Source: Roseburia zhanii (GTDB lineage Bacteria; Bacillota; Clostridia; Lachnospirales; Lachnospiraceae). Taken from it: DNA of 47,003 bases. The notes below the pieces were generated by a model that saw only the letters and a program-made list of their open reading frames with translations, ran no database searches and was not told where the DNA came from. This document shows positions 9,081-18,437 of the stretch, piece after piece (the first letter of the stretch is position 1; every line of letters begins with the position of its first letter). Where the stretch lies: contig NZ_JACOPH010000018.1 of NCBI RefSeq assembly GCF_014287635.1, positions 1 to 47,003 on the forward strand, in the 5' to 3' direction. Both the position numbers and the translations under genes were made by a program.

Positions 9081-9177
9081 CCATATAATACTGTCTAATG
9101 AACCAACCTCAAAATCAACTGTCTATTTTATATGCTAAATCAATATTTCCAAAGCATCTGACTTACAACATTCTCTC

Positions 9178-12177
9178 CTATCTCCGTTTCCGCTCCCCGA
9201 TCATAAATACTGCCATCAGGATCACAAACATCAATGCGATCACAAAGATACCTTTTCTCGTTCCAAGCAGTAAAGCCGCACCAAAGATCAGTGAACCACC
9301 GGCTGATGTAATACTTTCAACCGTACTGTTTACCCCCAATGCCTTACTCTGTCCGACATGTTTTACTTCATCAAGGGATGAGAAGTATACGGACTGTGCG
9401 GATAGCCCAAAGCTGTCTGCGATCGCAAATAATACAACGACAACATAGCAGCTCCAGATCGTCGGGTTAATGACAAGGTAGAACAGTGCTGCTCCATAGA
9501 TAAAGGACGCAAGTACCATTGCTTTTTTGACACCTAACTTCTCTGTGATCGGCTCTGCCATGGAAGAACCGATATAAATGGAGATCAGACCGCTTAATAA
9601 GAACGCCATGGAGATATGCGTTGCGGAAAGTCCGTTGAGTTCTGCTTCGATCGGGAAGAAATATTCCAAAAATGCGGTGCAGACTAAATACGGTACAGTA
9701 ATACACAGGAAAAACCGGACAACGGACGGTGTAAACAGGTCTTTTAATTTGCCGCCTTCTCCATCATCGGTTTCTTCCGGTACGACATCGATCTTACCGA
9801 TCATCCACAACGAGAATAAAATGATCACAACAGCTCCGGCTGCTGCCACAAAGTAAACGGCTGCTACTCCGAAATTTTCCCAGATTAAAGAACCGATAAC
9901 TGTACCACAGTTTAAACCTGCTAAATAAGCTGCATTGATATGGATAAATCCTTTATTCTGCATCGATTCTTCTTCGTAACTTGCTGCCCATGTATTCAGT
10001 CCGATCGTTAAGAATCCGCTTCCGATACCACATACTGAGTTTGCCACGATCAACATCCACAGATTTGGTGAAAATGCCGATAATAAATTTCCTGCAATAT
10101 ATGCTCCTGCACCTAAGATGCAGACTGCCTTTACCCCTGCTTTCTGGACAAAATAACCACAGAGGAAAGCTGCGATGGCTGCAAATACCATTTCTGCAGA
10201 TAATGGGAGTGCCGCTGCCACTTCTGCCTGCATCGGAAAGCTGTCATTCCATAATTTCATACCATAGATTGGCAGAAAAGCGGTTGACATGTTTGCGATC
10301 ATAAAAAACAAAAAGGAGATCGGACGTATCAGATCCGGCAGACAGATGCCGCCCTTTTTTTTACTCTCTTTTTTTAATAAAAATGCATGTCCGGTATGCA
10401 TCAGCTCCGTAAACAGTAACATTACGATGATAACTGCCATAACAGCAAGCATCAGTACCTTTGTATACAGAGATTTTGTTTCTGTCTGGAAAGTTCCATA
10501 GTCCATGCCTGCCTCAATAAAGGCGATCGCATTATGCTCATTATCGTAAACCGGCACCAGGGCATACATATACGTTCCTTCGGATAATGCAAATTCATAG
10601 CAGACATCGTAATCATCCTCTGCCGCAATCCTTTCTTCGATCGAACCTGCATATTTTCCCGCCATCGGGTACATTGCCCCATGTACCATATCATCCCTGT
10701 AAGCCTCACATACCACGTCATTTTTTACTTTATAAATAACGCAGTACATTTCTCCTGATGCATTCACTTTACTTTGTAAGATATCTTCTACTTTCTTATC
10801 GAGTATCTGATAATCACCTGAATAATAATCATCCGGTGAATCTAACTCTGCAAGGAAATCCTTATCAATGTGCTCTCCAATCAGATATCCTACATTTGCC
10901 AGTTTTTCACCTGCTTCTTTTACAAAACGGCTGTTACAGTTTTCAAAGATCACATATGATACACCTAAGGTAATGACAAGTGCGGTCAGAACCAGGATCA
11001 ACTGCATTTTCGTATTTTCTTCCGTCTTCATCTGCTTTAACATTCTGACTATCTTCACGCAGACATACACTGCGACTATCACAAGCAACAGGATCGACAG
11101 ATAGACAAAAATAATGATCAGCCTGTTTTGCATCGATACCCCGATGGCATCTGAAGATGAATAGACTTCTCCATCTTCGGATACGATCGCTAATCTGTAA
11201 TAATAGATTTCCTCATCTGCCTCTTCATCATAGACATATTCCGAAGAAAGCACCGACACTTTTCCATTGCTGACATTTAAGCCTGTATAAAGCGGTGTTT
11301 CTGCAAAGTTATCTGACTTTAAAGTAGAAAATTCATTCCGTTTTACAACTGTAGACACTGTCTTTTTATCAGGGAACAGACGATATACTTCACGCTGTCC
11401 CACATCACACAGATACAGACTGCCGTCTTCTCCATAAGCAAGTTCTTTCACCATACTGAAATAATCTTCGGTATCATGTTCCCTTGCCGCATAAATACAG
11501 GAAATGACTCCGCCTTCATTGACATATACATCCCCATTTTTCATGGCTGCTGCAATTTCCATATCATCACTGACTGCTGTATCTGATACCCGGTCATATG
11601 CATTCATAAATGGCATAACCGCACATTCTTTTGCTTCAAAACCTGCAAGAGAATAGACATGGATACCTTCATTATCTACTTTTGTAAAACAGACTGTTCC
11701 ATGAATGATCTCTAGTGAATCTAAGAAAGATACCTGTTCTCCATCTTCATTCAGCGTATCTGTTTCATATAAGACTGCTTCACGCTTGCCGTCTTCTGAA
11801 AATTTCAAAATACGTTCACTATAAGTTGTTGAACCATCTTCTTCATATAATTTATCTAAGATATAGATCGAACCATCTTTATCACTGACAATCGCATCTG
11901 CATAGGAAAACGAAGTTTCCTCCATACCTCCGTCGATTGTATTTACCAGGCGGTTTTTCTGATCCGTGACCGATATTTTTTCTGATGAATCGGATATGTA
12001 ATACTGATACTCTGTTCCCGTATATACCTGTACCGGATTGTATAATACCTCCTCTTTCTCGATCGGATTTTTTCCGATCACATCAAGATTTAAACTGATC
12101 CCGGCCGTCAGTAAAACGATCAGTGTGATCAGGAAAAATACCTGATTTTTTTTCCACCATTCTTTTCTGTTCTTCAT
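9178..12177 (-). CDS. Sensor-MFS fusion: propeller-like and Cache-like extracytoplasmic domains fused to an MFS transporter
   Basis: The 999-aa chain has an unusual order. A membrane helix (about 14-32) leads to an extracytoplasmic region of short beta repeats reminiscent of an NHL/WD-type propeller (about 60-345; repeats such as DKDGSIYILDK and GEDGSLYLCDVG). Two helices follow (about 355-378 and 392-410), then a Cache-like extracytoplasmic domain (about 415-580) and a helix (583-602). From about 630 to the end there is a 12-helix major facilitator domain. MFS proteins are usually about 400 residues, so the N-terminal 600 residues are an added module, presumably sensing ligand or gating transport. 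The ATG at 12177 has AAGGAGAG upstream, 30 bp after the previous stop. As the last gene of the NHLM-type operon, it may export a product or sense its presence. Substrate unknown. Confidence 0.8.
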   Translation of the reverse strand: MKNRKEWWKKNQVFFLITLIVLLTAGISLNLDVIGKNPIEKEEVLYNPVQVYTGTEYQYYISDSSEKISVTDQKNRLVNTIDGGMEETSFSYADAIVSDKDGSIYILDKLYEEDGSTTYSERILKFSEDGKREAVLYETDTLNEDGEQVSFLDSLEIIHGTVCFTKVDNEGIHVYSLAGFEAKECAVMPFMNAYDRVSDTAVSDDMEIAAAMKNGDVYVNEGGVISCIYAAREHDTEDYFSMVKELAYGEDGSLYLCDVGQREVYRLFPDKKTVSTVVKRNEFSTLKSDNFAETPLYTGLNVSNGKVSVLSSEYVYDEEADEEIYYYRLAIVSEDGEVYSSSDAIGVSMQNRLIIIFVYLSILLLVIVAVYVCVKIVRMLKQMKTEENTKMQLILVLTALVITLGVSYVIFENCNSRFVKEAGEKLANVGYLIGEHIDKDFLAELDSPDDYYSGDYQILDKKVEDILQSKVNASGEMYCVIYKVKNDVVCEAYRDDMVHGAMYPMAGKYAGSIEERIAAEDDYDVCYEFALSEGTYMYALVPVYDNEHNAIAFIEAGMDYGTFQTETKSLYTKVLMLAVMAVIIVMLLFTELMHTGHAFLLKKESKKKGGICLPDLIRPISFLFFMIANMSTAFLPIYGMKLWNDSFPMQAEVAAALPLSAEMVFAAIAAFLCGYFVQKAGVKAVCILGAGAYIAGNLLSAFSPNLWMLIVANSVCGIGSGFLTIGLNTWAASYEEESMQNKGFIHINAAYLAGLNCGTVIGSLIWENFGVAAVYFVAAAGAVVIILFSLWMIGKIDVVPEETDDGEGGKLKDLFTPSVVRFFLCITVPYLVCTAFLEYFFPIEAELNGLSATHISMAFLLSGLISIYIGSSMAEPITEKLGVKKAMVLASFIYGAALFYLVINPTIWSCYVVVVLFAIADSFGLSAQSVYFSSLDEVKHVGQSKALGVNSTVESITSAGGSLIFGAALLLGTRKGIFVIALMFVILMAVFMIGERKRR

Positions 12178-12207
12178 CTTCTTAACTCTCCTTGCTATCT
12201 CACTATA

Positions 12208-13155
12208 TCAGACTTCTACCATAATGAAATATTTCTTCTTCTGCTCACATGGATGCAGGCTTCTCTTATCCTCCCGAAGTCCGGGCAGGCCCATATCCTC
12301 TCCTAAATTTATATATGTGATATCAGTATCTGTCAATGCCATTTCCCGATTTAAATAGTAGGTCAACCCGCGAACCCTTTGTCTGTTCTTCTGGAAAAAA
12401 TAACATACGGTATCCGCATTGATCCGTTCACTGATTGCAAATGACAGTGGTATACCGTCTGCATACGCAACTGCGATCTTATGATAATTGGCATTATAGA
12501 TATCGAAAAAACGGAAACATGCTTGTTTTTCACAGCCGTAATAACAGTTTTCACAGCTATGGGAAGTACACCAGTCTTCAAATATACTCTCGCAGTCACG
12601 TCTGATCTGCGCATTACTGCCATCATACATACAGACACTTAGATTTTCATATTGTCTGTGAAGATTATTCAGATCTCCTCTTTTCCGCTTATTCTCTTTT
12701 CCTTCTAAGGATAAAAATGCTTCTGTTTCATAAATATAATCACTGTCTTCTTCTTTTGATATACTCTGCATCTTCATTCCTGCTGCCTGCACAGCTTTTT
12801 CATACACAGGCAGATCTTTCTCTGCCACATATTCAAAATATAACGGAAGTCCGGCTTTATGAAACATCTGATATAAAGTTTCTATCACATCACTGATATC
12901 TTCCTCCTTTTTTCTTAATAAGATACAGGACAGACGGTTATCCACACCTTTTTCAAGGACTACCAGATGCCCTTTGATCATACGGTATGCATAATGAAAC
13001 TGCCCCTGCCATACATAGAGCAGGGAAAAAGAAGTATCTCCCACAACATTTGTATCATGGTATGGTGCAAAGACTTCCGCTGTTTCTACGCTAATCCTTT
13101 CAAATGCAGAAAATACCTGCTTTTCTTCTTCTGTTAAAGTATATATACCTCTCAT
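12208..13155 (-). CDS. DUF2156 protein (MprF C-terminal-like acyltransferase fold)
   Basis: The 315-aa protein fits the DUF2156 / phosphatidylglycerol lysyltransferase C-terminal family, a double GNAT-like fold that in MprF transfers an amino acid from aminoacyl-tRNA to a lipid. Supporting stretches are DYIYETEAFLSLEGKENKRK in the middle and IAVAYADGIPLSFAISERI with INLGEDMGLPGLREDKRSLH in the C-terminal half, including conserved Gly, Glu and Arg residues. There is no membrane domain, so any reaction would be cytoplasmic or on the inner leaflet. A cluster of six cysteines within about 20 residues (CTSHSCENCYYGCEKQAC) might bind metal. GGAGGG lies 5 nt upstream of the start, 12 bp after the ABC gene. 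In this operon it may aminoacylate a peptide or lipid product; that is inference. Confidence 0.75.
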   Translation of the reverse strand: MRGIYTLTEEEKQVFSAFERISVETAEVFAPYHDTNVVGDTSFSLLYVWQGQFHYAYRMIKGHLVVLEKGVDNRLSCILLRKKEEDISDVIETLYQMFHKAGLPLYFEYVAEKDLPVYEKAVQAAGMKMQSISKEEDSDYIYETEAFLSLEGKENKRKRGDLNNLHRQYENLSVCMYDGSNAQIRRDCESIFEDWCTSHSCENCYYGCEKQACFRFFDIYNANYHKIAVAYADGIPLSFAISERINADTVCYFFQKNRQRVRGLTYYLNREMALTDTDITYINLGEDMGLPGLREDKRSLHPCEQKKKYFIMVEV

Positions 13156-13167
13156 AATCCCTCCAAA

Positions 13168-15330
13168 TTATACCAACTGTCGTTCCGCCATCTTAGCGAA
13201 TTTTCCATCTAGCTGCATGAGTTCCTCATATGTACCCGATTCTACGATTTTACCCTGATGCATATATATGATCCTTGAACAGTTACGGATCGTGGAAAGC
13301 CGGTGTGCGATCACAATCCTTGTACAGGTCATATTCTCTAATGTCTTTACTACAAGTTCCTGCGTGATATTATCCAGTGCCGATGTTGCCTCATCAAACA
13401 TGATAAGGTCAGGATCACCGGCAAGTGCCCTTGCGATCAGAAGCCTTTGCTTCTGACCACCGGAGAGTCCGCCTCCCCCTTCGGAAAGCATCGTAAACAT
13501 TCCCATCGGCATCTGCTTGATATCCTCCGCAAAACCGGAACGTTCAGCTGCCTCCCATGCCTCATCTACTGACAGCCATGGGGCACAGATCACGATATTC
13601 GAGTAAATATCACCGGAAAATAATTTTCCATTCTGCGGTACGACTCCGATCCTTCTTCTCAATGTCCGAAGGTCAAGTCCGTTCATATCCTGCATATCAT
13701 AGTAAACAGAACCCGATTCCGGTTTTTCAAATCCTAATAAGATCCTCATTAATGTCGATTTTCCACAGCCGGAAGAACCGACGATCCCGATATAATCTCC
13801 CGGTTCAATATGCAGATTTAACCCATTTAACACATATGGCAGATTCTTCTGATAACGGAATTTGACCTGATTGACATCAATATCACCCGTAAGAGAGGTT
13901 ACCTGATTTCTGTAACCGTCATTTTCCGGTTCGGCTTCTAAGATCGGTTTTAACATCTCAAGTGCCGGTTTTAAAGCCGCAAGCTGTGCCGAGATTGAGA
14001 GCATTGCCATGACGGCTGCTGTGATCAGTCCGAATGCCGTATGGAATGCAATATAATCAGATGCACTCATCTCTGCTAAAAATGCTGTCCGGTAAAGTAA
14101 GATCGTACCACCAAATGTCATTGCTGCATTGAGTGCCTCTGAACACAGTAAAAGTCCGTTTGGTATCTGCTTTTTCTCACTGTAGACTTTTGCCCATTTT
14201 TCAAATGCCCTTGTTTCTGCTCCCGCTGCTTTGATCTTCGTAATACCGCCTAAAAGTTCAAATACCATACCGGATAACCGGCTCTCTACGTGGTTATTGT
14301 GTGCAGTCTGCTTCATCTGTAGATAAGTAACTGCTAAATTGACTGCCACAATGCATAATACGATCACAAGTGACGGGCCTAAGAGCGTCGGTGAAATACT
14401 TCTGATCTCAAACAGATAGACCACAGAAAAAATGGTACTAAGCAGTGTCGGTACCAACTGTCCGCCTAAGATGGCACAGATCGTATTGACGGCTCCTGCA
14501 CGATCAGAAAGTTCACCGGAACTGTAATCTTCAAAGAAACGTACCGGAAGGGATAAGACTCTTGACCAGATACCGCTGACCGTCAAAAGTTCCATTTTAT
14601 TACCGATACGCATTACCCACATAGCTCTGGCAAGCTGACAAAATGCCTGCATAAATACAGTTCCCACGATCAGCACACCGATCCCGAAAAGTTCCTTTGA
14701 CGTACCGGAAGGCACAACGGAATGAAATATGAACTGATTCAATTTTGGCATGATCAGTCCTAACAATCCTGCAAGCAGACTGATCGATAACAGCCAGATG
14801 ACATCTGACGACTGAAAGCTCTTACATAAAAAATGGATAAAATCTTTTGTTGTCATGCCTGTATTTGGCATCGGCTGATAGAAACAGTAACAGGCATTTA
14901 AAAACTGCCCTGCGTTATTCTGCGTAACTGCGATCGTCTTCCCGTCTGCATGATACTGATAACCACCACCGCCTGCCGGCAGTAAAGCAACGGCATTGCC
15001 ATGGATATCACTGCATAAAAGCGGTGTCACACCATCTTTCCACCAGTTTTTTGTCAATACCACTTTTCTTCTTAAGATTCCGCTCTCACTCATCATAAAC
15101 TGCATCAATGATTCTGCATCCTGCATTCCTGATGGAAATTCCACATTCGAAATACCAAAGAACAGACAGATATCAGACAGTTCTGACGCAGTACGTTCCA
15201 TGAAACCGTCATTTTGACCGATCGACTCTTTTTTCGTCTGCAATGGCTCATAGATACGCCTCGATACTTTGTCTAAGATCCTTGCATCATTTGCTTTCTT
15301 TTCCTGAATTTGTTTTGAAAATGTATTCAT
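13168..15330 (-). CDS. NHLM-type exporter, second ABC transporter (permease-ATPase fusion)
   Basis: This is a half-transporter with fused membrane and ATPase domains, resembling the second ABC protein of NHLM-type bacteriocin export systems. Numbered from the ATG at 15330 (720 aa; GGGGAG 7 nt upstream; the in-frame ATG at 15351 overlaps the previous gene and lacks a site), it has an N-terminal domain of about 170 residues with no C39 catalytic residues. A six-helix membrane region follows at about 175-465, then the ATPase: Walker A GSSGCGKST (518-526), signature LSGGQ (622-626), Walker B with DEATSALD (646-653) and the H-loop IAHRLSTI. The catalytic residues are intact. It probably works with the peptidase-ABC protein encoded just upstream, as a heterodimer or as a second exporter. 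Confidence 0.92.
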   Translation of the reverse strand: MNTFSKQIQEKKANDARILDKVSRRIYEPLQTKKESIGQNDGFMERTASELSDICLFFGISNVEFPSGMQDAESLMQFMMSESGILRRKVVLTKNWWKDGVTPLLCSDIHGNAVALLPAGGGGYQYHADGKTIAVTQNNAGQFLNACYCFYQPMPNTGMTTKDFIHFLCKSFQSSDVIWLLSISLLAGLLGLIMPKLNQFIFHSVVPSGTSKELFGIGVLIVGTVFMQAFCQLARAMWVMRIGNKMELLTVSGIWSRVLSLPVRFFEDYSSGELSDRAGAVNTICAILGGQLVPTLLSTIFSVVYLFEIRSISPTLLGPSLVIVLCIVAVNLAVTYLQMKQTAHNNHVESRLSGMVFELLGGITKIKAAGAETRAFEKWAKVYSEKKQIPNGLLLCSEALNAAMTFGGTILLYRTAFLAEMSASDYIAFHTAFGLITAAVMAMLSISAQLAALKPALEMLKPILEAEPENDGYRNQVTSLTGDIDVNQVKFRYQKNLPYVLNGLNLHIEPGDYIGIVGSSGCGKSTLMRILLGFEKPESGSVYYDMQDMNGLDLRTLRRRIGVVPQNGKLFSGDIYSNIVICAPWLSVDEAWEAAERSGFAEDIKQMPMGMFTMLSEGGGGLSGGQKQRLLIARALAGDPDLIMFDEATSALDNITQELVVKTLENMTCTRIVIAHRLSTIRNCSRIIYMHQGKIVESGTYEELMQLDGKFAKMAERQLV

Positions 15331-15343
15331 CGGAGATCTCCCC

Positions 15344-17494
15344 TTACTCACTCTGCACTAACTGTGCATATCTGCCATTTTTCTCCATTAGTTCCCTGTG
15401 GGTGCCGCTTTCTACTGCCCTGCCCTTTTCTAATACGATGATCTTATCTGCATCACGGATCGTCGATAATCGGTGTGCAATCACAAAACAGGTCATTTTT
15501 CTGCGTTTTACGGCATCCATTACCATTTTTTCTGTATTTGGATCTAATGCAGAAGTTGCTTCATCTAAAATAATGACCGAAGGGTTCATGGCAAATGCCC
15601 TGGCGATCTCAAGTCTTTGCACCTGTCCACCGGAAAAATTGCTTCCGCCTTCTGTTACAAGACTGTCATAGCCTTCCGGCAGTTTCATAATATCATTATG
15701 GATGCAGGCATCTTTACAGGCTGCGATCATGGCATCTTCTGATATGGTCGGATCCCACATCGTGATATTATCCTTTAAGGTTCCGGTAAACAGTGATATA
15801 TTCTGGTCTACGACTGCAACGGAACTCGTAAATACATAGCGGTCGATCTCATGGATCTGCTTTCCATCAAATAAGATCTCTCCGCTTCTTGGTGCATACA
15901 GACCGGAAATTACTTTTGCAAGCGTTGATTTTCCGCTTCCGCTGCCGCCGGACAGTGCGATCATATCCCCTTTATTGACACTTAACTGAAAATCCTCGAT
16001 CAATGCCGGTGCAAGTGTACTGTAACCAAAGGAAAGATCTTTGATCTCCACATGACCGGACAGTTTTTCATAATGTCCTTCTTCTTCACTATCAAGCCGT
16101 TCTGAAACATCTGCCGGATAATTCATCACATCTTCGATCCGTTCAATATTTCCTTCTGCTTCTTCGATTGCCTGTATTGATGATACAAATGAACCGACCG
16201 GTGTTAAAAACAGATTCATAAAACTCTGAAATGCCATCAAAGAACCAATCGTTAATTCACCATTAAATATGTAAAAGACTCCCATCATCAGAATAGCTCC
16301 GCTGCAGAGTCCTAAAATGACCTGCGGTAAGATAGCAAGAAATAGATTCCGCTGTTTCAATGCGGTCTGTGCATTGTGATATTTTGTCTGATATCCTGTG
16401 ATCTTTTCAAAGAAACCAAACTCTGCCCCGCCTGCCTTGATCGTTTCGATCATTGACACTGCAGCTGTTTCCATACCGGCTGCTTTTCCTTCATCACGCT
16501 TGATAGAACGTGCAGCATTCGCATTCTGTTTTGCAACTGCACGCATCACAAGAAGGTTGATGCCAGCCGCTGCGGCTCCGACGAGCGCCATCGGTGCATG
16601 AAAACAGAGCATGACGATAAAATATAATCCTGCCATAAACAGATTTAAGATCACCGGGGCGATCTTATGGCAGACCACCTGTGCCACTGCATGGTTGCTC
16701 TGCTGCCTTGCAGCGATATCTCCTGCAAAACGCTGGCTGAAAAATCCGACCGGAAGATGCAGCAGATGCCACATAAAGGTTGATGAAGACTGGATACTTA
16801 GCTTTGCCTGCATCTTTGCAAGCAGAATATCTCTTAGGATTTCCGCTAAAAGAACTGCTCCTAAGACGACGCACATGGCAAGGATCAGTTTTGGCATCCA
16901 GTCTGACAAATGGGCGATCAAAATCTGGTCTGTAAAGATCTTATAGAATACCGGCTTGACCGCTGATAATATCGAAATGACAAATCCAAGGATACAGACA
17001 AGTCCTACGATCTGCTTATTGCCTGCGAGCTGCCGTTTTAAAAAAGCACTTGTACTCTTAGGCTCTCCTTCCGGTACAAATTCTTCGGATGGAGAAAATT
17101 TTAATACAATTCCGGTAAAAGAACGGTCAAATTCGTCCATATCCACACAGACCGTTCCGCCTGCCGGATCATTTAATACTGCCTGATTTTTTTTAAATCC
17201 GCACAATACTAAAAAATGGTTAAAATTCCAATGAATGATCACCGGAAACTCTGTTTCCTGTTTGATCCTCTCTAATGTCATGCGGCTGCCTTTCGCTTCT
17301 AATCCGTAATGCTTTGCCGCTAAAATAATATATTTTGCCGAACTTCCGTCCCTAGACACATTACAGTCAGAACGCAGCTGCTCTAATGGTATGTATTTCT
17401 TATAATATGCTAAGATCATTCCAAGTGAGGCTGCTCCACACTCTAATGCTTCCATCTGTAGGATAACCGGCACTTTTTTCACATTTTTTTTCAT
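15344..17494 (-). CDS. NHLM-type exporter, C39 peptidase-ABC transporter
   Basis: This bifunctional protein removes double-glycine leaders and exports the released peptide. The N-terminal C39 domain is intact: oxyanion Q13, nucleophile C19 (ALECGAASLGM), H93 (FNHFLVLCG) and D109 (LNDPAGG). Membrane helices span about 165-445. The ATPase has Walker A GGSGSGKST (516-524), signature FSGGQ (620-624) and Walker B IILDEATSALD (641-651). Length 716 matches the family. It begins 11 bp after the HlyD-like gene stop. Its obvious substrate is the double-glycine peptide encoded about 2 kb upstream in the same operon. Of the two ABC proteins here, only this one has protease residues. Confidence 0.95.
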   Translation of the reverse strand: MKKNVKKVPVILQMEALECGAASLGMILAYYKKYIPLEQLRSDCNVSRDGSSAKYIILAAKHYGLEAKGSRMTLERIKQETEFPVIIHWNFNHFLVLCGFKKNQAVLNDPAGGTVCVDMDEFDRSFTGIVLKFSPSEEFVPEGEPKSTSAFLKRQLAGNKQIVGLVCILGFVISILSAVKPVFYKIFTDQILIAHLSDWMPKLILAMCVVLGAVLLAEILRDILLAKMQAKLSIQSSSTFMWHLLHLPVGFFSQRFAGDIAARQQSNHAVAQVVCHKIAPVILNLFMAGLYFIVMLCFHAPMALVGAAAAGINLLVMRAVAKQNANAARSIKRDEGKAAGMETAAVSMIETIKAGGAEFGFFEKITGYQTKYHNAQTALKQRNLFLAILPQVILGLCSGAILMMGVFYIFNGELTIGSLMAFQSFMNLFLTPVGSFVSSIQAIEEAEGNIERIEDVMNYPADVSERLDSEEEGHYEKLSGHVEIKDLSFGYSTLAPALIEDFQLSVNKGDMIALSGGSGSGKSTLAKVISGLYAPRSGEILFDGKQIHEIDRYVFTSSVAVVDQNISLFTGTLKDNITMWDPTISEDAMIAACKDACIHNDIMKLPEGYDSLVTEGGSNFSGGQVQRLEIARAFAMNPSVIILDEATSALDPNTEKMVMDAVKRRKMTCFVIAHRLSTIRDADKIIVLEKGRAVESGTHRELMEKNGRYAQLVQSE

Positions 17495-17505
17495 GCCGCA
17501 CCTCT

Positions 17506-18417
17506 CTATTCAAACAGCAATTCGATCGGACGGTATTCATCTGTAACGATAATGACATCACACTGCGTACCAAGCTCCACAGATAACTGTTTTCCCTTTT
17601 CATTTGACCAGAGATAATTATTTTTGGAATCGGAATCAAGATTTAACTTGACCCTTACTTCCACACAGGAAGTTTCCGGCAGGATATTTTCTACATAAGA
17701 AAGTGTTCCCATCTGTTCTAAGATATTTTCTTTTGCTGCCGGCATATCAGAAATCTGTGTCACAACTCCTGACATATACCCATATTCTTCCCTTGGTGCA
17801 TAAGATGGAGAAACCTGCACCGGCATTCCGACTCTTAAATTCTGCGCTGTCTGTAACGATACATAGGCAATGACTTCATGATAACCACTGTCCGGCATGA
17901 TCGTTGCGATGCCATCTCCACTCATCAGTGCATTTCCGGTCGCACACACACTCTGGATATATCCGGCTGCCGTACTCTTGATCACAGTAGCTGCAACATA
18001 CGAATCCCTCAGATTCTGTAATTTTTCTGCTGCTTTTTCATATGCTTCGTCCTCTGTTTCCATCGCATCTAAGGCAATGCGGTCAGCTTCGATCTCCTGT
18101 AAGAGTTCATCATTTGATACTACTGCAATGATATCTCCTGTTTCTACATATTCTCCCCTGACTGCTAATACATCTGTCACGATGCAATTCCGTTCTGCTT
18201 TGATCTGCACCACATTATGATTGCTGAACACAACCCCTTCTGCATTGACACCATTTGATATATGATAAGTAAAACTCCACAGGATAAATGTAACTACTCC
18301 GACTAATAATGCCATACAGACGATCCAGACAGATGGACGGACAATTTTTACCTGCTTATCTAACTGCTCCGGAGTGGCTAAGGTATCTAGGGCACTTTTG
18401 CGAAATAATTCTGCCAT
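17506..18417 (-). CDS. NHLM-type HlyD-like secretion adaptor
   Basis: This is a membrane-anchored periplasmic-adaptor-like protein for peptide export. The 303-aa chain has a cytoplasmic N-terminus, one membrane helix (about 31-51), and then the biotinyl/lipoyl-like half (SNHNVVQIKAERNCIVTDVL). A short helical hairpin lies around 115-150 (IALDAMETEDEAYEKAAEKL), followed by the second lipoyl half and a beta-barrel (VGMPVQVSPSYAPREEYGYM). The hairpin is much shorter than in Gram-negative HlyD, as expected without an outer membrane. AGGAGG is 8 nt from the start. It lies 20 bp after the lipoprotein gene and 11 bp before the peptidase-ABC gene. Confidence 0.9.
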   Translation of the reverse strand: MAELFRKSALDTLATPEQLDKQVKIVRPSVWIVCMALLVGVVTFILWSFTYHISNGVNAEGVVFSNHNVVQIKAERNCIVTDVLAVRGEYVETGDIIAVVSNDELLQEIEADRIALDAMETEDEAYEKAAEKLQNLRDSYVAATVIKSTAAGYIQSVCATGNALMSGDGIATIMPDSGYHEVIAYVSLQTAQNLRVGMPVQVSPSYAPREEYGYMSGVVTQISDMPAAKENILEQMGTLSYVENILPETSCVEVRVKLNLDSDSKNNYLWSNEKGKQLSVELGTQCDVIIVTDEYRPIELLFE

Positions 18418-18437
18418 AGCTGTTTCCTCCTTTTTAT

